32,264 nucleotides of DNA from Chara braunii (lineage: Eukaryota > Streptophyta > Charophyceae > Charales > Characeae), in the NCBI GenBank assembly GCA_003427395.1, contig BFEA01000036.1, positions 3,675,613 through 3,707,876 of the forward strand, given 5' to 3'. The translations under genes and the position numbers were made by a program. The notes beneath the pieces are model-generated. The model was given only the letters and a program-made list of their open reading frames with translations. It was not told the origin of the DNA and made no database searches. Of the stretch, positions 20,463 to 29,906 are shown in pieces; within the stretch, counting starts at the first letter, position 1; each line of letters starts with the position of its first letter.

Positions 20463-21728
20463 CTAACACTCTGTCAATGTTAAGGACTGCAGAGACAACT
20501 CAATCGTGGTATAAGGGTCATCTTCCCTTTGTACTAATTCATTAGGCAAGTCTCCAGTGAAGAAATGAACATTCACATTGACCTTTCTCTTCTTCTTAAT
20601 CTTCATCTTTTCATCATGTTTAAGAGCAAGAAGTCCCATACCTCCCGGATGTCTGGGATCCAACTTATTCCATGAAATATCACAGACATGGCCCATTGCA
20701 TCCATCTTTGCCACCCCACTCCTTACATCCTCCTCAAGAGGCTTGCAATAAGTGGTAGTATGTCCACTTTCACCACAATAATAGCAAGTGAAACTCCTCT
20801 TAGGACGCTCATCATATTTTTTTCTCTCTTTGTTTCCTCCATCACCATTCTTACCATTTGTTTTTATCCTGGACGAATCCCCCTTCTTACCATGATTTTC
20901 GTTGTCATCATCATCGTCGCCATCCTCCTCACTTTCAACCTTTTTCTTTCCCCTGTCATTCACAGCATGCGTTGCAGGCCTTGCAGGCATAAAGTTAGTC
21001 ATCACCTTCTGAAGAATATTCTCAGCAGTTAGATTGCTTCCTCTATTCATTTCATTCTCAGTCTTTTAGTCCTTGGCCAAAGTACTGATCTGATCCAATG
21101 ACCATTTCTTATGGGAGACAATAGGTAGAGTTCTTATGATTGCAACCATTTCATCCCATCTGGGAGGATAGTGCTGAGCTTGATTAAGGACTGCTTGTCT
21201 TTCAGTGTCAATAAAGTTTATTAAAAATATATGTCATCTCTAAGCTTCATCCAAATACAGAATTCTTCTTGTTGTTTGGATGAAGGTCTGAAGAAAAACA
21301 TTGAAAGTGTCATATATATATTTAGCTCTTCTGATGTTAAGCAAATCCTTAGTTGTGGTTGGAACTGAATCTTTCTCAAATTCTTTTTTCAGTCTCTCCT
21401 TGACTTATTCCCAAGTCGTAGCACCTTCCATTAGTTCCTGAACTGCAAGTCTCGAGTCAGTGTCACAATAAGATAGAAGGTGTTTAAGCCGTTGCATATC
21501 TGTCCAACCATAACTGAGTCCAAATAATTCATACTCATCCAAGAAGTCATTAACCTGAGGTCCTCTGAAGCAGGGAATTCTCTCATCCGGCCTTTTGGCT
21601 CTAGCAATATCTGACCCCTCTTTGATTGTATCGACTCTCTCGACCAGTTCCCGTATAACCCCAACCAAAGCCTCTTCATTGGTCCCTGCAGATGTACTTG
21701 GTCTTGCTCGTCCTGCCATCTTGACCAT
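20463..21728 (-). pseudogene. Ty3-type Gag with CCHC zinc knuckle
   Basis: The ATG at 21728 opens 'MVKMAGRARPSTSAG'. A capsid-like part follows ('IPCFRGPQVNDFLDEYELFG', 'LKHLLSYCDTDSR', 'GATTWE'), typical of Ty3 Gag. The same frame is interrupted by TAA 21407-21405, TAG 21242-21240, TGA 21236-21234 and TAA 21068-21066. It continues to 'LNQAQHYPPRWDEMVAIIRT' and the downstream half (21050-20463), which has an acidic Asp run, a Lys/Gly-rich stretch and a knuckle 'CYYCGESGHTTTYC' (C-x2-C-x4-H-x4-C, about 20786-20745). The frame ends at TAG 20465-20463. The link to the protease frame needs a shift between 20463 and 20290. Confidence 0.85.
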
Positions 21729-21864
21729 AGACTTTTCCCAAGTATTCCTTTCTCTTTCTGTGACTCTTGTCCTCTTTATTTTCTGCCCTTCAATCTCTCA
21801 CTCTTCTCGCAAGAGATACAGGCTCGTTCCTCTCTTCTCTTGTCTGCTCTACCCCCTGAGAGTT

Positions 21865-22356
21865 CTATACATATACATATAGGGTAGAAACAATAATTGA
21901 TTGGGTACTGATCAAGGGCAGTGCAATCCTTCTCAGCCTTCCTATGTAATCTTCAATCAATTCTTTCTCATCATCTCTACTCAGTCTTCTGAAATATCCC
22001 TTTATAGTACCCCGAATCATAAAATATCGAGTCAGGTTTATAATCTCATAATCAAATTGCATCATTTACAGCCCATTGTTGACCCTTCTTGCAAGAGAGA
22101 CCCGTTCCTGAAAAGTGTGGTATGATACTCTCTGAGTAGTTCCCACTTTCACCACCTTTAACAGATAGCTTATCTCAGCTTGGTCAGTGGTAATTCTTGA
22201 GGCAGAATCCCTCATGCGATCCAAGAAAGGCTGCAAAAACTCAAGCTTATCCAGGATAGAAAGATTCCTATCAGAGATCCAAAGAGTCCGTTTTATCTTC
22301 ACTACTCTACCCTCGAACACAACTCCTAGTGTCAACTGCTCAGTCAAACTGGGCAT
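21865..22356 (-). pseudogene. Accessory ORF family, unit 5 (split by TAA)
   Basis: The ATG at 22356 lies two bases after the stop of the preceding unit. The frame runs to TAA 22068-22066 and, directly after it, an ATG ATG resumes in the same frame to 21865. The N-terminal half carries 'SRITTDQAEISYLLKVVKVG'. The part after the TAA contains 'DDEKELIEDYIGRLRRIALP', similar to 'YDEKADLIKTVAIPLI' of unit 1. I read the two halves as one family member broken by a nonsense codon. It ends 136 bases before the gag ATG. Function unknown. Confidence 0.45.
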
Positions 22357-22358
22357 TG

Positions 22359-22907
22359 CTAATCATCATAAGTAACATCTGAAAGGTAGATCTCAGGTTG
22401 GATATAATCAGGGACCTCAAATTTGTATTCAAAGCTACTTAGGAGTAGAAATTTTATCATCACAGTGAATTTTTTTTCTCTTGCTCTACCAATCTCAGCA
22501 ATGGCTTCCAACAACGGCATCCAATCTCTTCTGTCTTCAAATCCTTTAGCAAGTGAGAATTCAGGAAGTCTTTCAAATTCCCTTACTCCCACTCCCCATG
22601 TTACTTTCCTTTTCAATCTCTCCAACCATTCTTTTGTCCGCTCAAGACTGACGTACGCTCCCTTTAAATATTCAAAGTAATCAACTTCCTCCTCTAGGCT
22701 GTTGGAGGAATAAACCCTCACATCCAGACTGTCAGAGTTCAGAAACTTGACTACCGGGATATGAAATACTATATGTCCTTCCCCACAAATCTCATGTCTC
22801 AAGATTACAAAGGGATTATCTTGCCCTATCACTTCATAAAGTTTGCCTCTCACAGTAGTTATCCTAGCTATTGAGAGTATTTTCTTTGGACTCCCTTCAC
22901 TTTCCAT
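22359..22907 (-). CDS. Accessory ORF family, unit 4
   Basis: The first ATG is at 22907-22905; upstream sequence in this frame lacks an ATG. The frame is open to TAG 22361-22359. It overlaps the end of unit 3 by 40 bases in another frame. Family blocks: 'NPFVILRHEI', 32 residues from P to 'SLDVRVYSS', then a helical 'LERTKEWLERLKRKV' and 'FSLAKGFEDRRDWMPLL', corresponding to the PP...DW block of units 2 and 3. About 30 extra C-terminal residues ('IKFLLLSSFEYKFEV') resemble the start of a further repeat. Unknown function; probably cytosolic, with no signal peptide or membrane segment. Confidence refers to a real coding tract. Confidence 0.55.
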   Translation of the reverse strand: MESEGSPKKILSIARITTVRGKLYEVIGQDNPFVILRHEICGEGHIVFHIPVVKFLNSDSLDVRVYSSNSLEEEVDYFEYLKGAYVSLERTKEWLERLKRKVTWGVGVREFERLPEFSLAKGFEDRRDWMPLLEAIAEIGRAREKKFTVMIKFLLLSSFEYKFEVPDYIQPEIYLSDVTYDD

Positions 22908-23362
22908 GCAATCTTTATCATAGCATACCAATTATCTCTTAAGAACGTGAGTCCCTCAACAGGTGGAGATGGTATCCCAACAAAAGGTATGACATAGGTA
23001 CTAAAGGAGAAGTTTCTCCCCTCCCGCTCTAATCTTCTTTTCTCATCATGTGCAAGATCCGAAGTTCGTTGCCAACACGGACCTTTTCGGCTTTCATCAA
23101 ATCTTTGCTTCGGCACATAAATCCCAATATCATATTCATCATGATCAATAAAATAGCATGTAAGAACATACAAAGTGTCATGTTTTTGCCCTGATCCCTT
23201 TATGGCTTCACATTTCACGATTTCATAGGGAATTACCGCCCTACCCGCTATAGAATTAAGGGAGTTCTGCAGCTTGTCTGATTCAGCCCTACTTAGCCCT
23301 TCATGACCTCTTATCAGTCTAAGCTTTGATTTTTCTCTCAAAGGCACAAAACGTCGACTCAT
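22868..23362 (-). CDS. Accessory ORF family, unit 3 (164 aa)
   Basis: The ATG (23362-23360) shares its A with the TGA of unit 2 (TGATG). Layout by residue: basic N-terminus 'MSRRFVPLREKSKLRLIRG', helix near 28-40, 'IPYEIVKCE' with PYE at 45-47, 'LYVLTCYFIDHDEYDIGIYV' with YDI at 77-79, Glu/Arg-rich helix near 95-112, 'SPPVEGLTF' with PP at 133-134, and W145 in 'DNWYAMI'. These positions agree with unit 2 within about three residues and the two proteins are 164 and about 161-163 residues long, so they are clear tandem duplicates. No known motif. The intact frame contrasts with the stop-ridden gag downstream. Confidence 0.65.
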   Translation of the reverse strand: MSRRFVPLREKSKLRLIRGHEGLSRAESDKLQNSLNSIAGRAVIPYEIVKCEAIKGSGQKHDTLYVLTCYFIDHDEYDIGIYVPKQRFDESRKGPCWQRTSDLAHDEKRRLEREGRNFSFSTYVIPFVGIPSPPVEGLTFLRDNWYAMIKIAWKVKGVQRKYSQ

Positions 23363-23847
23363 CAGACTCTTTGACCTCTTTTCACTTTCTGGACAAACTC
23401 AATCACCGCAAACCAATCATCTTTTGATAAATTTATATCAGGTAAAGGAGGAGCTGGGAATCCCTTGAAGACAGTAAATCGCGTAGATCCAGTGAAGCAC
23501 TTCTTCTCTCTCTCAAGCCTCTCTTTCTCTCTCAGTACTACCTCTTCAGCAAATCCCCAACATCTCCCATACACTGCTTCAGCACTTCTTTCTTTTGGAA
23601 CATAGATTCTCACATCATACACATCCAGATCTGTGAAATAGAATGTCAGTACATATAACCGTTCCTGCTCCCATCCGCTCTCGACCATCTCATACCTGAC
23701 AAATTCATATGGAAATGCCTCTCTCTTGCTCAGAGTATTCAGTGACCTTAGGAGACATTCAATCTTCTCTTGACTGGGACCCGAACCTCTGCCAAAATTT
23801 GACCTTCTTTGTCTGATTACTTCTGCTGAAATCTCTTCAGCTCTCAT
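23362..23847 (-). CDS. Accessory ORF family, unit 2 (161 aa)
   Basis: The first ATG is at 23847-23845. Layout (counted from two codons upstream of that ATG): Arg-rich N-terminus 'VIRQRRSNFGRGSG', 'LLRSLNTLSKREAFPYEFVR' (PYE at 48-50), 'LYVLTFYFTDLDVYDVRIYV' (YDV at 79-81), helix 'VVLREKERLEREKK', 'FPAPPLPDINLSKDDWFAVI' (PP 135-136, W147), and a basic C-terminus ending at TGA 23364-23362, which overlaps the next ATG. Similar start, similar end and the same block order as unit 3. Function unknown. The alternation of hydrophobic beta-like and charged helical blocks suggests a small alpha/beta fold. Confidence 0.65.
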   Translation of the reverse strand: MRAEEISAEVIRQRRSNFGRGSGPSQEKIECLLRSLNTLSKREAFPYEFVRYEMVESGWEQERLYVLTFYFTDLDVYDVRIYVPKERSAEAVYGRCWGFAEEVVLREKERLEREKKCFTGSTRFTVFKGFPAPPLPDINLSKDDWFAVIEFVQKVKRGQRV

Positions 23848-23896
23848 GACCACCGTTTTTTTTTTCTCTTGTCAATACCATGTTGATTATCGATAG

Positions 23897-24205
23897 TCAG
23901 TTACTCCCATCACAATACCTGTCAGGTATAAGAGGAATTGCAACAGTCTTGATCAAGTCTGCCTTTTCGTCATAAATAAATTGGATCACAACCTCCCATA
24001 ACCAATTAAAATTTTCACCATCATTGCTGTCTCCTTCCTTGACATACGGGCGGATATCGTAGATATCTCCCTCCAAGAAACGAGTCAGCACTACGCAGAT
24101 GGTTGATCCACAAGAACGATAGTCCCAACAAACCTCATACCTGTAAGGAAATATTCCTCTTGTGGTAATTTTTGACAACTCTTTCAGAGCACCGTCGATC
24201 AACAT
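23897..24205 (-). CDS. Accessory ORF family, unit 1 (102 aa, short)
   Basis: The ATG at 24205 has a purine at -3. The protein starts directly at the family's first helix ('ALKELSKITTRGIFPYRYEV'), then 'CVVLTRFLEGDIYDIRPYVK', then 'YDEKADLIKTVAIPLIP', and ends at TGA 23899-23897 before a PP...W block is reached, so it is C-terminally short. It is the closest in spacing to the LTR-internal copy: both have 32 residues from the P/H position to YDI/HDL and share 'RPY(V/L)K'. It lies 43 bases before the next unit's frame and about 315 bases after the primer binding site. Confidence 0.55.
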   Translation of the reverse strand: MLIDGALKELSKITTRGIFPYRYEVCWDYRSCGSTICVVLTRFLEGDIYDIRPYVKEGDSNDGENFNWLWEVVIQFIYDEKADLIKTVAIPLIPDRYCDGSN

Positions 24206-24519
24206 TTCTCTCGATCCGTCTCACTCTCTTTCTTTCAATTCCTTTCAGCGTGTTGAGCGATAATTAGACATACCTGGTATCAAGCTCGATTCTCTCAAGT
24301 CAATAACATCAATCTCCTTTTCCCAATCCAGTGTGGTACCTCACACAAGGAAGAAATAAATCACAGTTAGTAGTTGTGATTTTCAAGGAAATTTAGACTT
24401 AAATGAGAATAATAAAGTTAACATGAATCTCACAAAAATGTCAACAGTTCTCAAGTCTTAATCAAAGCTCAAAGATGATAATGACCCAGGCTCATTCTGG
24501 ACACGAAAATCTTTTCATG
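24206..24519 (-). other. Element 5' leader
   Basis: Sequence between the primer binding site and the first accessory ORF. A/T-rich, no frame of note. It would be the untranslated leader containing any packaging signal. Confidence 0.5.
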
Positions 24520-24537
24520 TCCCCGACAACGGCGCTA
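24520..24537 (-). other. tRNA-Asp primer binding site
   Basis: The minus strand reads TAGCGCCGTTGTCGGGGA. From knowledge of plant Athila/Tat-type elements, the site TGGCGCCGTTGCCGGGGA pairs with the 3' end of tRNA-Asp; this differs at two positions. It begins four bases (AAAA) after the inferred LTR end GCGACA. It fixes both the element's orientation and the inner edge of the 5' LTR. Confidence 0.8.
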
Positions 24538-25019
24538 TTTTTGTCGCACTTTTTCAAGTCAAGTCGCTTTGGGCGACCGAAAAGCAAACAGGTTGTCACG
24601 CAGTATTTTGTATNTGATTGCAATAAATAAAATAAATTAAATAATGCAAATCCCTTCCTGTTGTGTGCGTCCGGCTTCGAGCGAGACCCTTCAATTGCGG
24701 TCTTCGACGGTCCCCGGTCTTAAAATTCTTTTATTTTGATTCGGAACAATAAAGAATTATACTAATAATAATCATAAAATTATGGGGTGCTCTGCAAGCT
24801 TCAATTATGTCAATCTAATTTTGAGAACTGTGACAAAACATCCACAATGGGAATCATCAAGCAAGAATAATGCAAAGAATAAGACTGACTAACTCGAACA
24901 AAATAGAGACAATCGAATGAGGGAGGAATGAGAACTCATAATAATTTCAGAAAGTACATGTAAACGGGCATGGTCAGCACCTCTCAAGAGTCCTCACTCA
25001 TCCCTTTGGTCAGTCTCTC

Positions 25020-25646
25020 TCAATCTCTTTTCACTGATCTTCTCTGGTGTCGAGACCCACGCCCTCGTACAATCTGAGACTGAGGCTTCGTGACGAAAAG
25101 CCACATGTAGCCAGCTAGCTCTGAGCATGGCCATCCGAGGCACATGACACGGTAGTTGACCATTGAGCAAAACTCCTCCCACAAAGTAGGCAGTCCATCC
25201 ACTGAAAAGACTCCTCGCCTGAGGTAGGGGTACTCGGTGGGTTCTGTCAACGCCTCAATGTCGATCATCGCCGGAGAGATATACCTCGTTACCAATCCAA
25301 TCACGTCCAGCCAACTCGTACAATCTGTGAGAAGAGAAGGGACTGGAGGCCTAGGATAGTCAGTATAGAGCATAGGTCCGTAGCCGCGAATCAGCGTAGT
25401 GNCACTCTCATCGAGCTCTCTCTCTCTCTGCTCAAGGTATTCAGTGGCTGAGATCCAGACTGGATCAAAAAGCTCATGAGTCTCCTTGCCCTTCTTCAGA
25501 TAAGGCCTCAGGTCGTGGATAGTGCCATCAGCAAAACTGGTTTGGACAACGAAGATTGACAGATCTCCCTGTCTGAAACCAATGGCACTAACATACTGAT
25601 CATGAAATGCCTCTTTGCAAGAGATCCGATTAAGGTTGGTCAGCAC
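25020..25646 (-). pseudogene. LTR-internal copy of the accessory ORF family (longer frame)
   Basis: Same protein as at 6457-6969 but about 38 residues longer, because the TGA of the left copy reads as a sense codon here. It ends 'RHQRRSVKRD' at 25020. Three conserved blocks ('EAFHDQYVSAIGF', 'TIHDLRPYLK', 'RPPVPS...SWLDVI') tie it to the array at 21865-24205. No ATG at the start, and one N-containing codon at 25402. It sits upstream of the primer binding site, about 815 bases before unit 1. Confidence 0.6.
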
Positions 25647-25887
25647 TGACTAACTGACCTGCGTAGACTGAACTGTGCTCATGAGTACCCTTGCCAGTAC
25701 AAGTTGATCAGATGGTCCTGGAGAACTGGTTTCCCAACTGATTGCAGGAAGCTGATTGTTGTTTCTTGCTGCTGTTCCTAGTTGCAGTTCTCCGGTTGTC
25801 GTTCTCTGTTGTCGTTCTCTGTTGTCGTTCGGACCAATTGACTGCTGCTACTGAAACTACTGCTCTGAAGAGTTGTTTCCCCAACTG

Positions 25888-26163
25888 CTGATTGGTTGCT
25901 GTTCAGAAAACTGACTGGTTGCTGTTCGAAAAACTGACTGGTTACTGTTCTGAAAACTCGCTGGTTACTGTTCTGAAAACTGCCTGGTTACTGTTCTGAA
26001 AACTGATTGGTTACTGTTCTGACAACGTGATTGCTCTCCGTTCTAGAAGACTGATTGCTCGTTGTTCTGGAAACTGACTGCCCATTGTTCCAAAACTGAT
26101 TACTCGCTATCCCGGAAACTGAACACTTGCTGTTCTGGAAGCTAATTACTTGCTGTTTTCTGA
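25888..26163. repeat. 23-bp degenerate minisatellite in the right LTR
   Basis: Counterpart of 7211-7486, apparently identical base for base. Confidence 0.85.
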
Positions 26164-26574
26164 ATATTGTTCCTTAAGTATTGCTTTTGAAGATTGAGTC
26201 TGAATGTTGGGTCCGAATGTTGGATCTGAATGTTGGATCTGAATGCTGAGTCTGAATGTTGGGTCTGAATGTTGCTTCTGAATACTGCTTATAAAGGTGT
26301 ATTGCCGTTTGAGTTGACTACTTGCCAATCAAGCNCAGGTTGTGTAGTGACTAAATCCACTGTTAATTGCCGTTCTAAGTCCTGCTCTANATACTTGTTC
26401 TGAACGTAGTCCCAAGTACCCTCTCGAGAACCGCACTGAGTACAGTTTTGAATACAGTTCAGAGTACAATTCCGAGTGCAACTTTGAGTACAGTTCTGAA
26501 TACAGTTCAGAGTACAATTCCGAGTGCAACTTTGAGTACAGTTCTGAATAAAGTTCAGGGTACCATCTGAACAT
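26146..26574 (-). pseudogene. Low-complexity ELYS/QHSDPTF frame, right LTR copy
   Basis: Identical in reading to 7469-7897: an ATG at 26574, ELYS/KLHS tetrapeptide repeats from the 48-bp array (26438-26559), a stop at 26329, then a QHSDPTF-repeat frame. No purpose can be assigned. Confidence 0.35.
26438..26559. repeat. 48-bp tandem repeat, right LTR copy
   Basis: Counterpart of 7761-7882 with the same 12-bp subunits. Confidence 0.9.
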
Positions 26575-26978
26575 TGGGAACTGTTCTGAGCGCTGTTCTG
26601 AGCCTTAACACAGCTCGGAGCATTGAAACTGCTCTAAACACTGTGCCAACAGGACAGCCTGGCTCACGAGAGTTTCGCCTTGGCCTTTTCCACTGTCTCT
26701 AAAGAGGAGCTGGCACTTACATCCTACCATTGTCTCCAGAAAAATAGATCACATATTCGATGTACTTCTGACCCTTCACCCTCTGGACTGCGTGCTCACG
26801 TTGAACTTTTTTTATGTAACTCTATGTCCTGACACGCTTCTTTCTCCCATCTTTCTCTTTTACCCCTGTTCAGTCCACTCTTCACTACCAGGACTTCATC
26901 CTCTCTCATGACTGTTACGCCAACTATATCAACTGGGTTACCAGTCGGGTTCCAACAGTCCGCATTGAAAGGTGTAGA

Positions 26979-27036
26979 GAGAGGGAGCGTGCGCGCGGGA
27001 GCATGCGCGCGGGAGAGAGAGGGAGCGTGCGCACGC
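26979..27036. repeat. GC-rich minisatellite at the junction of the two duplicates
   Basis: GAGAGGGAGCGTGCGC-type units. The last about 45 bases are the same as 5827-5865, the outer flank of the left LTR. It separates the right LTR from the start of a third LTR fragment. Confidence 0.85.
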
Positions 27037-27484
27037 TGCCGCACTTTTTCCAGTTAAGGCGCTTTGGGCGATCGGAAAGCCAACAGGCTGTCTCGCAGGA
27101 TTTTGTATTTGATTGCAATAAATAAAATAAATTAAATAATGCAAATCTCTTCCTGTTGTGTGCGTCCGGCTTCGAGCGAGACCCTTCAATTGCGGTCTTC
27201 GCCGGTCCCCGGTCTTATGAATCTTTTATTTTGATTCGGAACAACAGATAATTATGCTAATAATAATCATAAATTATGGGGTGCTCTGCAAGCTTCAATT
27301 ATGTCAATCTAATTTTGAGAACTATCACAAAATGTCCACAATGACAATCATCAAGCAAGAATAATGCAGAGAACAAGACTGACTGACTCGAACAAAACAG
27401 AGGCAATCGAGTGAGGGAAGAATGAGAACTCATAATAATTTTAGAAAGTACATGTAAACGGGCATGGTCAACACCTCTCAAGAG
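27037..27484 (-). repeat. Truncated third LTR fragment
   Basis: Matches 5866-6313, including the same outside flank. It is closer to the left LTR (about 4 differences in the first 83 bases) than the right LTR is (about 8). It stops at AGAG, where block B' begins, so the counterpart of 6314-9021 is deleted. Confidence 0.85.
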
Positions 27485-29906
27485 GTGTAGCCTCAGTCCG
27501 ATACACTACCGCCTGACCTCATTTACCGTACCAAAGATAGGGCGTTGTCCGCCTGAGACAAGTCAGTACTGCCAAGTATATTAAGATCCGACATGCGTAA
27601 CATCGGTTTGAAACTTCACTTCATAAGAAGTCCCCGACATCTAGAGTACGGGTAGGGGGAATGCGTAGGGTGTACTCAGTGAGAACCCACTCGACATGGT
27701 TGAGATTCAGCCAGCCATAATAAGATGATCAAATCACTCTTTTCTGAGCCGAGACAATCTAAGACTGAACGAGTAGACAGTCGATCCCCATCTAGTAAAA
27801 ACTTAACAAAAATATAACAAACTTTTCTCAGCACTGCCCTTTTCTTCCCCATCCATTCAGGAAGGACATAACCACTGAAAATAATTAAGATTGTCTCTGA
27901 GTCTCCTCGTACAGACAGTCTCGTGCATTGAGTCCAATAGTGGACCAGAATACTCGAACAACCTCCTGCATGCGGTGCCCACAGACTTACAAACACACAC
28001 TGTTAAGCATTCATCAGTCGTTGCGGGTACATGCATATTCACGTAAACTCATGCTCAACTAAACACAGGCCACAGAAGAATCTTTACGATTCACTAACAG
28101 GCGTTTGAGCAGATGTACACATGTATACAAACACATTTGAGCACTCGTTTGTTCAGGAAAAGAAGGGTGGACCAATTTCAATCAGTTGTTCTACGCGATT
28201 CGTAATTAGGCATATAGCACGAGAACAGTGCAACTCTTTAGAAATGACTAGCAATCAAGTAAACAAATCAGCGTGAATAGTACTTCCAAATAGTAGAACG
28301 TGGAAATGTGACTATTTGTGAAAAAAAACCGCTCCCTCAATCTTACAGTCATTTAGATCAGTCGCTCGCATGTAGGACTTCCTCTGAGGCCAGTTGGCCT
28401 TTAGTCGTTGTTACAAGGCGCGGCCACTGATCACCCGTTTATGCAGCCTACAGCGAGGGCCAACCCCTTTCGCGTCACAACCTAACCAATCAGCGCCAAT
28501 TAACCAAATCAATTATCCCGTTCAAAAAAAAATTTAAACTAAAATAACTCTAAAAGAAAAGAAAACTAGTCATATTAACCACCATCTTATCTGGGGGTTC
28601 TGCCGAGGCGTTGGTAAAGGTATGCCCTGAGGACCCGTGATAATGACATCAGTTAACCGCCTCACTGTCAGCAGCTAGCGGCAATGTCTCCTTCTTCCTC
28701 AGACGTCTTTCTTGATCCTCCATCTTAGGCCCTTAGGCGTCCTCTCCTGCTTGTGCACAAAGAAGCCAGACCGAAGCAGTTAACGTCCTGTGGAAAACGA
28801 ACTGGCCACCTAAGTAGGACTAGCAATGAGATGAGAGCTCCGTGATAACTGACAGCCTTCTACTAACTTGCTCGATCAATAGGTTCACGTATATCAACAG
28901 GTTGAAGATCATGCACAGACGACAAGACGCGCGGACACATTAACAAGCGCGTCTATCAGGTACGTGATATCACCCTCAAGAAACAATCAACCTTTCTCCC
29001 CTTTGGCTTAGCGGCTACTGTTCTACCCCTTCATACCAGCCTGTTCTAAACACGGCCAGCGCCACGGAAACTACTATCAGTCTTTTACGCGTTGGATGGG
29101 TTGAGAGCCTTTCACAGCACGCCTCACCAGTTTCCACGACGAGAAAACAAGCTCACAGGTTATGCCAATCATTTGACGAGAGGAGAGGAGGGGTGTAAAA
29201 GCCAGATAGAGAGGAGATGATAATGTCAGCTTCTGGTAGACTACTGATACGATTACCCGCGCTGGAACCGACTCGGCCTTTCACCAACCACATACAAGCC
29301 AGCTAGTGATTGCAGGCATTCACACAGACGAAGAACGACTGATCTGTGCTCCAAACGCTGGAAGAACCACGGTTAGTGCGCGACTAGAAGATCTCCTGGT
29401 GACCCTTGCTATGCCTCACACAAGTACCGTCTCCCTTGATGACCACTACCCTTGCCTTTTCTGGCGGGACCTCTCTCTTGTCTTTTCCATCACTGCAGTG
29501 GGAGCCGAACATCAGGTAGCGTGCACGGATCAGTTGTCGTCTGCTTCTCCCACCCGTACGTGCGATCCTTTCTCCCGCGCCTTTTCTCTCTCTCGTTGAC
29601 CCTCTCTGCCCACGTCTATTCGCCTCAAGAACCCGCTATCGCGTTTTGAAAAGAAAACTGGCCCCTTGAAGACCTGCAGCGTTCGGTAGGCACTAGACGC
29701 CGCGCAAGAGCGTGGAAGCAGCAGTTGACATCAACCGCCCCTAGCAAGGTCGCGACCCGCTCATTCGCGCAGCCTCCTCCTCTCTCTCTCTCTCGATCTC
29801 CATGTGCCTCCTTGCCAACGCCCCGTAGCTCTGTCTCTCTCTCAGAGCGAACCCCATTGACCTCTGGCCTCGCCACCTATCGCACGTGTTGCTTTCCCCC
29901 TCTGCC

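Larger units (their letters stand above)
5866..26978 (-). mobile_element. Giant Ty3/gypsy-type LTR retrotransposon, degenerate
   Basis: Two same-orientation repeats of about 2.44 kb (5866-8304 and 24542-26978) flank a minus-strand gag-protease-RT-RNase H-integrase unit. A tRNA-Asp-type primer binding site lies 4 bases inside the right-hand repeat. Between it and gag lies an array of paralogous small ORFs. Between integrase and the left repeat lies an 8-kb 3' region with minisatellites. The size (about 21.1 kb), extra ORFs before gag, tRNA-Asp priming and repeat-bearing 3' region recall plant Tat/Ogre-type elements, though the RT motif context differs. Weak points: no clear polypurine tract next to the left repeat, no target-site duplication, and the 3' region could contain separate insertions. 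All enzyme domains are broken. Confidence 0.6.
24542..26978 (-). repeat. 5' LTR (right copy)
   Basis: Homologous to 5866-8304. The inner end TGTCGCAC (24542 on plus; GTGCGACA on the element strand) abuts the primer binding site. The outer end stops at GGTGTAGA (26978), two bases short of the expected GACA terminus, and joins a GC-rich minisatellite. Bases unresolved at 25402, 26335 and 26390 match unresolved bases in the other copy exactly (offset 18677). A further N is at 24614. Confidence 0.65.

Noticed and set aside
24275-24285. TGGTATCAAGC resembling an initiator-Met primer binding site on the plus strand
   Set aside because: No plus-strand LTR precedes it and gag-pol is on the other strand; the tRNA-Asp site at 24520-24537 fits far better.
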